From Enterobacter dykesii (GTDB lineage Bacteria > Pseudomonadota > Gammaproteobacteria > Enterobacterales > Enterobacteriaceae), in assembly GCF_008364625.2 (NCBI RefSeq), contig NZ_CP126604.1, positions 2,914,001-2,978,000 of the forward strand: a stretch of 64,000 nucleotides of DNA, in the 5' to 3' direction. The notes under the pieces are model-generated. The model saw only the letters and a list, made by a program, of their open reading frames with translations. It did no database searches and was not told the origin of the DNA. Every line of letters begins with the position of its first letter. Position 1 is the stretch's first letter. A program made the position numbers and the translations under genes. Shown here piece by piece: positions 26,135 through 35,800 of this stretch.

Positions 26135-26172
26135 ACGCTACCGCCCCTGGCTCAACAGCTACCAGTTCACTG
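26135..26172 (-). promoter_or_regulatory. JUMPstart with ops element upstream of the O-antigen operon
   Basis: Read on the minus strand it begins CAGTGAACTGGTAGCTGTTG and ends with the ops core GGCGGTAGCGT (26135-26145). Match to the 39-base JUMPstart consensus is nearly complete. The ops core recruits RfaH to elongating polymerase to suppress polarity over the long cluster. It lies about 45 bases before the first start codon. Confidence 0.95.
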
Positions 26173-26332
26173 AAACAATGGGCAAATTGTTCAAAATCTA
26201 TCTTTCTTACACATTGAGTATGAAAGATTTAATCTGATATTGTGGTCCTAATTGCACATCAAAACAAGAAAAAAACCACAGTTTAACTTAATGGCGTTTC
26301 TTAGCATCAGTACATGACCCGCTGATTTTTAA

Positions 26333-26381
26333 ATAAAAAACGGCAGAGAGCGATGAGAATGTATCATTTGCTCTTCTGCCG
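26333..26381 (-). terminator. galF terminator
   Basis: On the minus strand, CGGCAGAAGAGC pairs with GCTCTCTGCCG (one bulge) and is followed by TTTTTT. It isolates galF from the O-antigen operon. The operon's promoter should therefore lie in 26173-26332; I saw no convincing -35/-10 pair there. Confidence 0.85.
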
Positions 26382-26409
26382 CTATTGTGTTTGTCTAATA
26401 ACCAAACAG

Positions 26410-27303
26410 CTACTCAGCTAACAGTTGCTCGATTTTCTTACGGAACTTCGCCCCTTCCTTCAGGTTACGCAGCCCATAGTTCACGAACGCCTGCATATAC
26501 CCCATTTTCTTACCGCAGTCATAGCTGTCGCCGGTCATCAGCATAGCGTCAACGGACTGCTTCTTCGCCAGTTCGGCAATCGCGTCGGTCAGCTGAATTC
26601 GATCCCAGGCGCCTGGCTCGGTTTTTTCCAGCTCTGCCCAGATATCGGCGTTCAGAACGTAACGACCCACTGCCATCAGGTCGGAGTCCAGCGTCTGCGG
26701 CTGATCCGGTTTTTCGATAAACTCAACGATGCGGCTCACCTGCCCTTCCGTCTCCAGCGGTTCTTTGGTCTGGATCACAGAGTACTCGGAGAGATCGCCC
26801 TTCATGCGTTTCGCCAGCACCTGGCTACGGCCGGTTTCATTGAAACGTGCCACCATTGCCGCAAGGTTGTAACGCAGTGGATCGGCAGAAGCGGTATCGA
26901 TGATGATGTCCGGAAGAACAACAATGAATGGGTTATCACCCACAACCGGACGGGCACACAGGATAGAGTGGCCCAGCCCCAGCGGCTGCGCCTGACGCAC
27001 GTTCATGATGGTCACGCCCGGCGGACAAATAGACTGCACTTCCGCCAGCAGCTGGCGTTTGACGCGCTGCTCAAGCAGCGCTTCGAGTTCGTAAGAGGTG
27101 TCGAAGTGGTTTTCTACCGCGTTCTTGGACGAGTGCGTAACCAGGACGATTTCTTTGATCCCTGCAGCAACAATCTCGTCGACAATGTACTGAATCATTG
27201 GCTTGTCGACGATCGGCAGCATCTCTTTAGGAATGGCTTTTGTGGCTGGCAGCATATGCATGCCCAGGCCTGCTACCGGAATGACTGCTTTCAAATTAAT
27301 CAT
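26410..27303 (-). CDS. galF: GalF, UTP-glucose-1-phosphate uridylyltransferase-like protein
   Basis: 297 residues from the ATG at 27303, preceded by an AGGTGG ribosome site; a GTG four codons upstream is less likely. The N-terminus [19 protein letters not shown] differs from GalU in having GLGMH where GalU has GLGTR, the known GalF signature. It is considered a low-activity partner or modulator of GalU affecting UDP-glucose supply. It is the conserved left anchor of the O-antigen locus. Confidence 0.95.
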   Translation of the reverse strand: MINLKAVIPVAGLGMHMLPATKAIPKEMLPIVDKPMIQYIVDEIVAAGIKEIVLVTHSSKNAVENHFDTSYELEALLEQRVKRQLLAEVQSICPPGVTIMNVRQAQPLGLGHSILCARPVVGDNPFIVVLPDIIIDTASADPLRYNLAAMVARFNETGRSQVLAKRMKGDLSEYSVIQTKEPLETEGQVSRIVEFIEKPDQPQTLDSDLMAVGRYVLNADIWAELEKTEPGAWDRIQLTDAIAELAKKQSVDAMLMTGDSYDCGKKMGYMQAFVNYGLRNLKEGAKFRKKIEQLLAE

Positions 27304-27479
27304 TATTTCTTCCACCTTAAAATGGTTGACGAATTATAGCTCTTAAAGCTGTTTTCGCCAGCATGATTTGCCGTAATCCTTGGGCAATGTTACGCCTTAG
27401 CATCACAAATTTCTGTAGTTGTAATCTGATTAGATCGCGCTTTTATGCCAGGAATAGTCTCAAAACTGATGATTGTCGA

Positions 27480-28871
27480 TTATCTGTGCGGAAGCGCAAA
27501 GTTCAGCCTTTCCACATTCACCACCTGCTGGTCGACCCGGTCAATATCCACCGAACTCTGCCCCTTCTCATTCACAGCTTTAATGTTCGCCAGCGACAGC
27601 AACGTCTCGTCTTTCGCCATGAATTTACCCCGCACATCCTTGCGCAGGTCGAAGTTAATCTTCAGGGCGGGACCCACAGCGGCTTCCTGCATCACATTGA
27701 TGTTGCGTAAAAAAAGATGCTGCGGCTTGTTGTGTAGTTCAAGCGTAGCACGCTGCATTTCCACGTTGGTTATCGCCACAAACGAGGTGGCGTTACCGGA
27801 TGAAATCTGTATTCCGCGCAATTTATACGCAAGCTGTCGGTTATCGAGATGAATATTGTTGAGCTTGAAGTTCTGCGGGATGGACAAATAATCGCCTTTT
27901 ATGACCCCATAGCCGATTAACATTCCGGCACTGTTCACCATATCGACATTATCAATAATGAAATTATCACAGCCATAAATGGCCACCGTGGCGTTGTCTA
28001 TTCCCGCCTTTTTACTGAAGTCGGGAGTTATATTTTTGGCCTTAATATTGCGAATAACAAAATGTTTACCGTTTTCCACGTGCACCAGCTGGCGACAGTT
28101 GCTGCCGGTGATGTTGGCCACCACGAAGTTCTTAACGGTTTGTTTTTCCGGGTAGTCGTTATCATAGGTGCTGCCGGCGAGGCCAATGCCGATGCCCCAG
28201 TTGATTTTGCCGTTGGTGCAGTTGATGTTGTCGATGACATGATCGGAGATCAGGATATTGCGATCGTTGATGGCGACGTTCCACTCGATCGCATCCCCCT
28301 GCAGATGGCTAAATTTGCTGTTGGTGATGCGGGCTCCGTCCACCTGGTTGTGGAAACCCTGGCGCAGGATTGCGTAGTTGGCCTGACTTACGCTGATGTT
28401 ATCAATCAGCAGATTGCGCATAATGCTCGGTTTCTTGCCGCCGATGTAGATCTGCGTCACCGGGCCAAAACCGCTCATGGCCAGCCCTTTGATAACGCAG
28501 TCAGAGCCGCGAACGTCGAGCGTAATGTTCTCCGTGCGACCAGCACCTTCACCGATTACTTTGCTGCCTTCCTGAAGAACAAAGCGGCCGCGCCCGTTGC
28601 CGGTTAATGCCCCACGGATCAGCAGCGTTTTACCGTCGGGAATGAAAATGCCCGTATTGATGTTTTCGCAGGTGAGTCCGGCCGGGACCACAACGGTGTC
28701 GCCGTCATTAAACGCCTGCTTAAAAGCGGCGATCCAGTCGTTGTTGTTGTACTGATTAACAGAGACCGTTCTGCCGCTTGCCGCCCGCGCGATGCGTGAC
28801 GACAGCAGCGGCGTGGCCGCCAGAACGGAGAGAGAAGAGACAAAGGTGCGTCGGGTAATCTTTTTCAGCAT
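27480..28871 (-). CDS. wcaM: Colanic acid biosynthesis protein WcaM
   Basis: 463 residues, the E. coli length. The N-terminus has a twin-arginine signal ([10 protein letters not shown], then a hydrophobic stretch ending ARAAS), so export by the Tat system is expected. The rest is rich in beta-helix-like Asn/Ile/Val repeats, suggesting a right-handed beta-helix. It is the last gene of the colanic acid cluster; its biochemical role is not established to my knowledge. It starts 12 bases after wcaL. Confidence 0.93.
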   Translation of the reverse strand: MLKKITRRTFVSSLSVLAATPLLSSRIARAASGRTVSVNQYNNNDWIAAFKQAFNDGDTVVVPAGLTCENINTGIFIPDGKTLLIRGALTGNGRGRFVLQEGSKVIGEGAGRTENITLDVRGSDCVIKGLAMSGFGPVTQIYIGGKKPSIMRNLLIDNISVSQANYAILRQGFHNQVDGARITNSKFSHLQGDAIEWNVAINDRNILISDHVIDNINCTNGKINWGIGIGLAGSTYDNDYPEKQTVKNFVVANITGSNCRQLVHVENGKHFVIRNIKAKNITPDFSKKAGIDNATVAIYGCDNFIIDNVDMVNSAGMLIGYGVIKGDYLSIPQNFKLNNIHLDNRQLAYKLRGIQISSGNATSFVAITNVEMQRATLELHNKPQHLFLRNINVMQEAAVGPALKINFDLRKDVRGKFMAKDETLLSLANIKAVNEKGQSSVDIDRVDQQVVNVERLNFALPHR

Positions 28872-28883
28872 ACATCCTCGGCG

Positions 28884-30104
28884 TTACAACGTTTGCAGCA
28901 GGCTCGCTAACTGGCGGTTAATCACCTGCTGGTTAAAATCGGTTTCCACTTTTTGTCGGGCGTTATGGAGCACGGGCTCCAGCGCCTGCTGGTCAATATC
29001 GCTGAAGGCTGCCAATCGGTCCGCAAGGGCCATCGCGTTATTCTCCGGCACCAGCCAGCCGGAGTGGTCAGACTGAATCAGCTCCGGGATGCCGCTGTGC
29101 AGGGTTGATACCACCGGAATACCTACGGCCATCGCCTCCATCAGCGCCACCGGAATGCCTTCCATATCGCCATCGGCGCCCGTCACTGAAGGCAGCAGAA
29201 AGACATCCGCCTCGTCGAGCATGGCCTTGACCTCGTGGCTCGGCTTGAAGCCCGGCATCTCTACGACATCTTCCAGCTGATACTGTTCGATAAGCGTGCG
29301 CAGACGACGCTCCCACGGCCCAATGCCGAGAATGCGATAGTGGAAATCTACCCCGCGCGCTTTCAGCTGGCGGCAGGCTTCAATGGCCACATGGAGGCCT
29401 TTCTTCTCGGTCAGGCGAGCAACGGAGATGATCTGCAGCGGTTTGCCCGGCACCTTCACCGGACGGCGGGTAAAGCGCGTTAAATCCACGCCCATGCGCG
29501 AAACGGCAATTTTCTCTCCCGGGCAGCCCATGTTTTTCAGGCGTCCGGCCCACAGGTCGCTGATAGGCAGCATCATGTCGCCGCGCCTGAACAGCTGCTG
29601 ATACTCCGGCGTGTAGTGGTTCAGCACTTCGCGGCTGGAGATGTCGATACCGTGGAAGATGGTCGCAATTTTACCGTCAATCACGCCCAGCTCGCGCAGC
29701 TTCGCGGCGGTGACGCCCGCCGGGCCAAAGTGGGCGATAAACACGTCGGCACGATACGGCTGCGCGGTTTGCCCGCAGATGGCCGACAGGATCAGATTGC
29801 GGGATTCGGCCCCATAGCGGGAAACGTTCAGCGCCCGCCACGTCGACGCGCGGTGGATCCCGCGCAGCGTCTGGCTGGCACGGTGGCGCAGCTTGCTCAG
29901 CTTCCCGGACGGCTCATCCTGCAGCCAGCGGGTTTTCGCCTCCAGCCCATACTGGGTATACGCCGCATGGGTATTTTTGGTATCGCCCTTTTGCAGGGCG
30001 ATAATCTCCACGTCATATCCCATATCGATAAACGCGGTGATTTGGTTCAGGACAAACGTTTCAGACGACAGCGGAAATTTCAGTAAGAAGAAACCAACCT
30101 TCAT
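28884..30104 (-). CDS. wcaL: Colanic acid glycosyltransferase WcaL
   Basis: GT4-type glycosyltransferase of 406 residues, starting MKVGFFLLKFPLSSETF, with the domain motifs ISVARLTEKKGLHVAIEA and an EX7E region near EGIPVALMEAMA. It is assigned to late steps of the colanic acid repeat unit. It overlaps wcaK by four bases. Confidence 0.94.
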   Translation of the reverse strand: MKVGFFLLKFPLSSETFVLNQITAFIDMGYDVEIIALQKGDTKNTHAAYTQYGLEAKTRWLQDEPSGKLSKLRHRASQTLRGIHRASTWRALNVSRYGAESRNLILSAICGQTAQPYRADVFIAHFGPAGVTAAKLRELGVIDGKIATIFHGIDISSREVLNHYTPEYQQLFRRGDMMLPISDLWAGRLKNMGCPGEKIAVSRMGVDLTRFTRRPVKVPGKPLQIISVARLTEKKGLHVAIEACRQLKARGVDFHYRILGIGPWERRLRTLIEQYQLEDVVEMPGFKPSHEVKAMLDEADVFLLPSVTGADGDMEGIPVALMEAMAVGIPVVSTLHSGIPELIQSDHSGWLVPENNAMALADRLAAFSDIDQQALEPVLHNARQKVETDFNQQVINRQLASLLQTL

Positions 30105-31381
30105 TTCCCCTCCCGTACGCGGTCGAGTACCGATTTCACCATCCCAATGCCCTTCTCGCGCTCGGCTTTCACCGCCACGGCCAGGCGTTCATTGATCGCA
30201 GGCAGCTGGCCGAGCGTGTCGCCCACCATCGCACCGAGCGACCCATCAAGCAGATGACGGATATCCACGGCCATTTCCGGCATACCGAGCTGCTGCATGA
30301 TGCCTGCTGATTTGTGTTCGTAGTTGATGGCAATGGCCGGCGTGCCAAAGTTCATGGAGATAATGGCGGAGTGCAGACGCGTGCCGACGGTCAGGTCGCA
30401 GGCGGAGAGCAGCTTGCCCATCTCCAGGTCGTTCAGTTCGTCCATCACCACGTGATAGCGGGACGGGTCATTGACCAGATTGCGCAGATTCAGCGCCACC
30501 ATGCGGTCGTCTTTGTTGTAGCTGTCGATGCCGGTGCAGGTTGAGAGCGCCAGCACCTGGTACCCGCTGTCCAGCACGCGGTTCACCACGTCGGCGAAGG
30601 CTTTCTCATACGCCGCCTGAGTCGTGCCTAAACGCTTATCGAAGGGCGCCAGCTCGCGCAGGGTAATGGCAACGGTTTTCTGTTTCGCCGCCACGTCGAG
30701 CCAGTGCTGCACCGCGTAGCTCGGCTGGAAGCTGTCGTCCTGGTGATCGACCAGCCACGCGGTGTCCACGCCGTGCTCAACTTTTGAGGTGTCAATTTCG
30801 CTACGCTTCATCATGTCGAGGCTGACCGACTCGCGCAGGATCAGCGCGTCGCAGTGGCCGAACACGTAGTTTGCAAGCTGGTTGAACTGCGAATCCTGGA
30901 ATGGCCCGACGCTGTGGCCAATCATAAACAGCGGTTTTTTCGCCATAAAGGTGCAGAGCGCATGCTCAAACTGCGGCACGCCGTAGAGATCGACGAAGAA
31001 CGATCCGCCAACCTGGATAATGGCGTCGTAGCCGGACAGCAGACGGACAAAATCGGTAAAGCCCTGCGCGATAGCGATGTTGCGCAGCTTGCCGGTATCG
31101 GTCACGCGGGAAAGCAGCACCTGGTGCTGATAGCGACGACGCAGCACTTTCTTCACCCGGCCCATCACGCCCGCGGCGTTGTTGTGCTGTTTCATCTGGC
31201 TGTAGAGCGGGTCGCCCATTACCGGGCGGTTCAGTAACCAGGATGAGCTGACCGGATAACGGCTCATCACGTCTACTTCGGTCTCAGGCTTAAGGGTGTT
31301 AATTGCATCCAGTAAACCGCGCAGGATGGCGCTGTCGCCACGGTTGCCGCAGGTATGGTTGCCAAGAATTAATAATTTCAT
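30101..31381 (-). CDS. wcaK: Colanic acid pyruvyl transferase WcaK
   Basis: 426 residues of the polysaccharide pyruvyl transferase family (CsaB/ExoV-like), beginning MKLLILGNHTCGNRGDSAIL with the GNxGD segment. It is expected to add the pyruvate ketal to the terminal galactose of colanic acid using PEP. Position between wzxC and wcaL and length match E. coli. Confidence 0.94.
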   Translation of the reverse strand: MKLLILGNHTCGNRGDSAILRGLLDAINTLKPETEVDVMSRYPVSSSWLLNRPVMGDPLYSQMKQHNNAAGVMGRVKKVLRRRYQHQVLLSRVTDTGKLRNIAIAQGFTDFVRLLSGYDAIIQVGGSFFVDLYGVPQFEHALCTFMAKKPLFMIGHSVGPFQDSQFNQLANYVFGHCDALILRESVSLDMMKRSEIDTSKVEHGVDTAWLVDHQDDSFQPSYAVQHWLDVAAKQKTVAITLRELAPFDKRLGTTQAAYEKAFADVVNRVLDSGYQVLALSTCTGIDSYNKDDRMVALNLRNLVNDPSRYHVVMDELNDLEMGKLLSACDLTVGTRLHSAIISMNFGTPAIAINYEHKSAGIMQQLGMPEMAVDIRHLLDGSLGAMVGDTLGQLPAINERLAVAVKAEREKGIGMVKSVLDRVREGK

Positions 31382-31398
31382 AATGGCCTCTTAAATAA

Positions 31399-32877
31399 CT
31401 AGCCTGCGCGAAGCAGCGTTTTCATTTTTTCGTTACGGCAAAACTGGCGCTTCATCTCCACCACCAGCGCATTGCGTGACAGCACAATCATCACGCCAAA
31501 TGCCAGCGCGCCCGCGGCAACCTGCACCGCCAGCAGCGCGGCCAGCGGCAGGTGACCGATGAGGATGATGCCCAGGCCGTAGCTCACCGCCAGGGTCGGC
31601 AACGAGAGATAGAACGGCAGCCACAGGCTCAGGATGTACTGACGGTAGCTGGAGCCCAGCACCGGCTTGATCATGATGAAGTAGCTCAGAACGGTATTGA
31701 CTACCTGCACCAGCAGGAAGCCCAGCGTGACGCCGATGGCGCCCGCCATATGCCCGCCGACGATAATCGCCGGAATAAACAGGAAAGTTTTGAACACGTT
31801 GAACTTAAAGCTGATGTCCACGCGCGCTTTTGCCATCAGCAGGGAACCAATCGGATTCCCCACGGAGCGCAGGAGCCCCACCACGCACAGCAGCTGCAGG
31901 ATCGGGATGATGCCGTTCCACTTCTCGCCAAACACCAGCGGCACGAAGTTGCTGGACACCACCATCAGCCCCAGCAGCACCGGGAAGTTAATGATCCCCA
32001 CCACGGAAAGAAGCTTATAGAAGTTAACGCGCAGCTTCTCGGTGTCGTCCTGAATCTTGGCGAACGCCGGGAACAGGACGCGGGTGATGATCGGGTTCAG
32101 CTTCATCGGCGGCACCACCGCGACGTTGTAGGCCAGGTTGTAGCCCCCCGCCACGCTCGCGCCAAGAATACGCGCCAGCACCAGCGTCGACAGGTTGGTA
32201 TTCACATAGTTGATGATGCTGTCCGCCGTCAGCCACGCGCCAAAGCGCAGGTTGGACGAGACGGATGCGAGAGAGAAATGCAGCCCGGGACGGTAGATCT
32301 TGCGGCCAAAGTAGCCGAACAGCAGCGTACGCACGGCAGAGTTAACCAGGTATCCGAGGATGGCGGTCATCGCCAGCGGCCAGAAATGGGCGCTCACCAC
32401 GGTGAAGGTAAAGCCCGCCAGCACCGCGCTGGTCTCAATCATGCCGATCTTGTTGAACTCCAGCTCTTTCTGCATCAGCGCGCGGAACTGCTGCCCGTGC
32501 GGGATCACCACGAACGCAAACGACAGCGTGCGCATCAGCGGAGCCAGATCCGGGTTATGCAGCACGCTGGCGATGGTGTCGCTCAGCAGGAACACCAGCA
32601 CGAACACGAAAATCCCCAGCCCCACGTTCAGCCAGTAGAGGGTGGTCAACTCAAGATGGCTGATCTCTTTGCGCTGGATAATCGAGTTGGCGATACCAAA
32701 ATCAGACAGCGTATCGGCCAGCGCGATAATCACCAGCGAGACGGTCAGCAGACCGAACTGGTGATTATCAATAATGCGCGCCAACACGGTCATCTGCACC
32801 AGACCGAGGCCAATGATGACGATGGTCGCCATCGCTGACCATTTCGCCCCGCTGATGGTTTTTTCACGTAAGCTCAT
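31399..32877 (-). CDS. wzxC: Colanic acid flippase WzxC
   Basis: 492 residues, polytopic MOP-superfamily exporter starting MSLREKTISGAKWSA. It translocates the lipid-linked colanic acid repeat across the inner membrane. GC-rich, in contrast to the O-antigen wzx at 20026-21483. It starts one base after the wcaJ stop. Confidence 0.95.
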   Translation of the reverse strand: MSLREKTISGAKWSAMATIVIIGLGLVQMTVLARIIDNHQFGLLTVSLVIIALADTLSDFGIANSIIQRKEISHLELTTLYWLNVGLGIFVFVLVFLLSDTIASVLHNPDLAPLMRTLSFAFVVIPHGQQFRALMQKELEFNKIGMIETSAVLAGFTFTVVSAHFWPLAMTAILGYLVNSAVRTLLFGYFGRKIYRPGLHFSLASVSSNLRFGAWLTADSIINYVNTNLSTLVLARILGASVAGGYNLAYNVAVVPPMKLNPIITRVLFPAFAKIQDDTEKLRVNFYKLLSVVGIINFPVLLGLMVVSSNFVPLVFGEKWNGIIPILQLLCVVGLLRSVGNPIGSLLMAKARVDISFKFNVFKTFLFIPAIIVGGHMAGAIGVTLGFLLVQVVNTVLSYFIMIKPVLGSSYRQYILSLWLPFYLSLPTLAVSYGLGIILIGHLPLAALLAVQVAAGALAFGVMIVLSRNALVVEMKRQFCRNEKMKTLLRAG

Positions 32878-32878
32878 C

Positions 32879-34273
32879 TTAGTACGCCGCTTTGTTCACG
32901 AAACCTTTGAAGATGGTCAGAAAAACAATCTTGATATCGAACCAGATACTCCATTCACGGATGTATTCCAGATCGAATTCGATACGTTTTTCCATTTTTT
33001 CCAGCGTGTCGGTTTCGCCGCGCCAGCCGTTGATCTGCGCCCAGCCGGTAATGCCCGGCTTCACCTTATGGCGCAGCATGTAGCCTTCAATCAGCGAGCG
33101 GTACTGCTCGTTGTGCGCCACCGCGTGCGGACGCGGGCCAACAATCGACATGCCGCCGGTGAAGACGTTGATAAACTGCGGCAGTTCATCCAGCGAGGTG
33201 CGGCGCAGGAAGTTCCCCACGCGGGTGACGCGCGGATCGTTCTGCGTTGCCTGGGTCACCACCTTGTCGTTTTCCATCACCTTCATGGAGCGGAATTTCC
33301 ACACCATAATCGGCTTACCGTCCATACCGTAGCGGGTCTGGCGGAAGATAACCGGGCCGGGAGAGCTCAGCTTCACCGCGAGGGCAATGCAGCACAGCAC
33401 CGGGGAGATGAGCAGTAAAATCAGCGAAGAGAGCACAATATCTTCCGCGCGCTTCAGCACGCGGTTAATGCCCGACAGCGGGGTGTCGTACAGCGGTACG
33501 ACCGGCACGCCGTTCACTTCTTCAATGCGTGAGTGAAGGATGTTGAAGGTAAACACGTCCGGGATCAGGATCACCGAACAGGTGGTATCCGCCAGCTCGC
33601 GCATCAGTTGCTTAATGCGGGATTCGTCTCTCATCTGCATGGCGATGTAGACGTTGTGAATTTTACCGGCTTTCGCGTCTTCAATAAGCTGTTCGTAATT
33701 GCCCGCCCAGTCCGACGGCACGCCGCCCGGCTTCGCGTCGTGATAAATCCCGACCACTTCAAACCCTAACCACGGCTCTTTGCGGAAGCTGTCGAGCAGA
33801 ACCTTACCAACCGGCAGATCGCCCGCTACCGCAACGAAGCGACGGTTATAACCGCGGTTACGCAGCCAGCCCGCGCCGAAGCGGATCAGGGAACGGCACA
33901 CCACCATGCCGACGCTGGTTAACAGATACCAGCTCAGATAGGTCACGAGGCGATTATCAAAATCATGGCTAAACGCCACCAGGCCCGCGCTGAAGATCAG
34001 GCTCAGGGTCCAGTTCTGCAGCAACAGCATCAGTTCAGTGGTCATTTTGACGCCGCGCCACGAGCGGTAGAAATCGGTCATTCCGCCGATCATCTGAAAC
34101 ACGACCAACGCAATAAGTGCCATCAGCAGATGCATATATAAGAACGGCAGCCCGCCGATCCGACACACCGCCCACAATCCGCCGACCATGATGGTGATAT
34201 CAGAAAAACGCTGCACCATAGAGATTAACGATGCATTCGTTCTCGCTCGTTCGCGTTTTTTTAGATTCGTCAT
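32879..34273 (-). CDS. wcaJ: Undecaprenyl-phosphate glucose phosphotransferase WcaJ
   Basis: 464 residues, the initiating transferase of colanic acid: it moves glucose 1-phosphate onto undecaprenyl phosphate. Four N-terminal membrane helices (to about residue 145), a CoA-binding-like middle domain, a further hydrophobic segment around 280-300, and the C-terminal catalytic domain with WKFRSM, RRTSLDELPQ and SIVGPRPHA are typical of the PHPT family. Confidence 0.96.
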   Translation of the reverse strand: MTNLKKRERARTNASLISMVQRFSDITIMVGGLWAVCRIGGLPFLYMHLLMALIALVVFQMIGGMTDFYRSWRGVKMTTELMLLLQNWTLSLIFSAGLVAFSHDFDNRLVTYLSWYLLTSVGMVVCRSLIRFGAGWLRNRGYNRRFVAVAGDLPVGKVLLDSFRKEPWLGFEVVGIYHDAKPGGVPSDWAGNYEQLIEDAKAGKIHNVYIAMQMRDESRIKQLMRELADTTCSVILIPDVFTFNILHSRIEEVNGVPVVPLYDTPLSGINRVLKRAEDIVLSSLILLLISPVLCCIALAVKLSSPGPVIFRQTRYGMDGKPIMVWKFRSMKVMENDKVVTQATQNDPRVTRVGNFLRRTSLDELPQFINVFTGGMSIVGPRPHAVAHNEQYRSLIEGYMLRHKVKPGITGWAQINGWRGETDTLEKMEKRIEFDLEYIREWSIWFDIKIVFLTIFKGFVNKAAY

Positions 34274-34294
34274 CGTTGTTCCTGTATTCGGTTC

Positions 34295-34313
34295 CCCCTC
34301 CCGCCGGGAGGGG
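34295..34313 (-). repeat. Short GC-rich hairpin between cpsG and wcaJ
   Basis: CCCCTCCC and GGGAGGGG are separated by three bases. There is no T run, so it is unlikely to be a full terminator. It could slow polymerase or stabilise the upstream message within the operon. Confidence 0.6.
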
Positions 34314-34319
34314 CAATTG

Positions 34320-35690
34320 TTACTGATTCAACAGCGCCAGAATGTCCTTCGTTCGGGCTTCCATCAACGCCGTGTCAGCTCGGGACTCCACGTTCAGGCG
34401 CACCACCGGCTCGGTGTTGGACGAGCGCAGGTTAAAGCGCCACTGCGGGAACGCCATGCTGATGCCGTCCGTACGGTCAATTTCCAGCGCGTGGATCGCA
34501 AAGTGCTGCTCCACGCGGGCAATGGCCTCGGCCGGCTGCGCCAGCTTGCTGTTGATCTCCCCGCTCGCCGGGAACGCCGCCATGCGGTCGCGCACCAGCT
34601 CGCCCAGCGTCTGCCCCTTCAGGCACAGCAGCTCGGTCACCAGCAGCCACGGGATCATCCCGCTGTCGCAGTAGGCAAAATCACGGAAGTAGTGATGGGC
34701 GCTCATCTCGCCGCCGTAGATGGCGTCTTCTTCGCGCATGCGCTCTTTGATGAAGGCGTGGCCGGTTTTGGACATCACCGGCGTGCCGCCCGCCGCTGAC
34801 ACCACGTCGACGGTGTTCCAGGAAAGGCGCGGGTCATGAATGATTTTCGCGCCCGGGTTTTTCTCGAGGAACGCTTCCGCCAGCAGGCCGACAATGTAGT
34901 AGCCCTCGATGAACTGCCCTTTCTCGTCGAACAGGAAGCAGCGGTCGAAGTCGCCGTCAAAGGCGATGCCCATGTCCGCGCCGTGCTCAATCACCGCGTT
35001 GCGGGTGTCGTCGCGGCACTCCGGCAGCAGCGGGTTAGGAATACCGTTCGGGAAGTTGCCGTCCGGGGTGTTGTGCACCTTGACGAAGGTCACCGGCACG
35101 TTCAGCGCCTTAAAGCGGGCTTCCAGCGCATCCACCACCGGGCCGGCCGCGCCGTTACCGGAGTTGATGACCAGCTTCAGCGGCTTGAGGTTCGCCACGT
35201 TGATGTAGCCCAGCAGGTGGTCGATGTACTCTTTCTGCAGGTTGATTTTTTTGTAGCTGCCGCGCTTCGCGTCGTTCACCGGCGGGAAGTCGTTGGCTTC
35301 AGCCAGGCGCTGCACGTCGCGCAGGCCGGTGTCGCCGCTGATCGGACGGGCGCCCTTGCGCACCAGCTTCATCCCGTTGTAGTCCATCGGGTTGTGGCTG
35401 GCCGTCACTTCGATACCGCCGTCCACGCCCAGGTGGAAGGTGGCAAAGTAAATCTCCTCGGTCCCGGAAAGGCCGATATCCAGCACGTCCACGCCCGCGT
35501 CCTGCAGCCCTTTCGCCAGGGCCAGCTTGAGGGATTCACTGGTCAGACGCACGTCGCCGCCCAGCACGATGGTCTGCGGTTTTAAATATTCGCCGTACGC
35601 GCGGCCGATACGCCACGCGATATCTTCATTCAGCTCTTCGCCCAGCTTGCCGCGAATATCGTAGGCTTTAAAACAGGTTAATTTTTCCAT
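34320..35690 (-). CDS. cpsG: Phosphomannomutase, colanic acid cluster copy
   Basis: 456 residues from the ATG at 35690; a longer in-frame reading covers the intergenic REP and has no support. It has the same motifs as the O-antigen copy ([19 protein letters not shown]) and is identical to it over about the first 440 residues, ending instead [12 protein letters not shown]. It makes mannose 1-phosphate for GDP-mannose and GDP-fucose. GC content and context fit the host backbone, so this is probably the ancestral copy. Confidence 0.95.
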   Translation of the reverse strand: MEKLTCFKAYDIRGKLGEELNEDIAWRIGRAYGEYLKPQTIVLGGDVRLTSESLKLALAKGLQDAGVDVLDIGLSGTEEIYFATFHLGVDGGIEVTASHNPMDYNGMKLVRKGARPISGDTGLRDVQRLAEANDFPPVNDAKRGSYKKINLQKEYIDHLLGYINVANLKPLKLVINSGNGAAGPVVDALEARFKALNVPVTFVKVHNTPDGNFPNGIPNPLLPECRDDTRNAVIEHGADMGIAFDGDFDRCFLFDEKGQFIEGYYIVGLLAEAFLEKNPGAKIIHDPRLSWNTVDVVSAAGGTPVMSKTGHAFIKERMREEDAIYGGEMSAHHYFRDFAYCDSGMIPWLLVTELLCLKGQTLGELVRDRMAAFPASGEINSKLAQPAEAIARVEQHFAIHALEIDRTDGISMAFPQWRFNLRSSNTEPVVRLNVESRADTALMEARTKDILALLNQ

Positions 35691-35693
35691 GAT
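34369..35693 (-). repeat. 1.3-kb direct repeat, copy 2 (cpsG)
   Basis: Partner of 12885-14209, same orientation, about 99 percent identical by eye. Together the copies bracket wcaJ to wcaM, galF and the whole O-antigen block up to manC. Confidence 0.9.
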
Positions 35694-35760
35694 GACCCCT
35701 TTTTCAGGCAACAGTCGGCCCTGACCACTTAATGGCCAAATTGATTTTTTGTCATTCGCA

Positions 35761-35788
35761 GGCCCGGTAAGCTCAGCGCCACCGGGCA
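35761..35788. repeat. REP-like palindrome between cpsB and cpsG
   Basis: GCCCGGT (35762-35768) and ACCGGGC (35781-35787) surround a GC-containing core with the mismatched inner stem characteristic of enterobacterial REP units. It lies in a 110-base gap inside the colanic acid operon. Confidence 0.7.
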
Positions 35789-35800
35789 TAATGCAGAGTG

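Noticed and set aside
26091..26135. TTG start for the first O-antigen acyltransferase, giving 15 extra residues
   Set aside because: It would begin inside the ops element; the ATG at 26090 has a better-placed ribosome site and suits the family length.
31552..32838. 428-codon open frame on the plus strand opposite wzxC
   Set aside because: It lies entirely antisense to wzxC and encodes a His/Gln/Arg-rich, low-complexity sequence typical of the reverse of a GC-rich gene.
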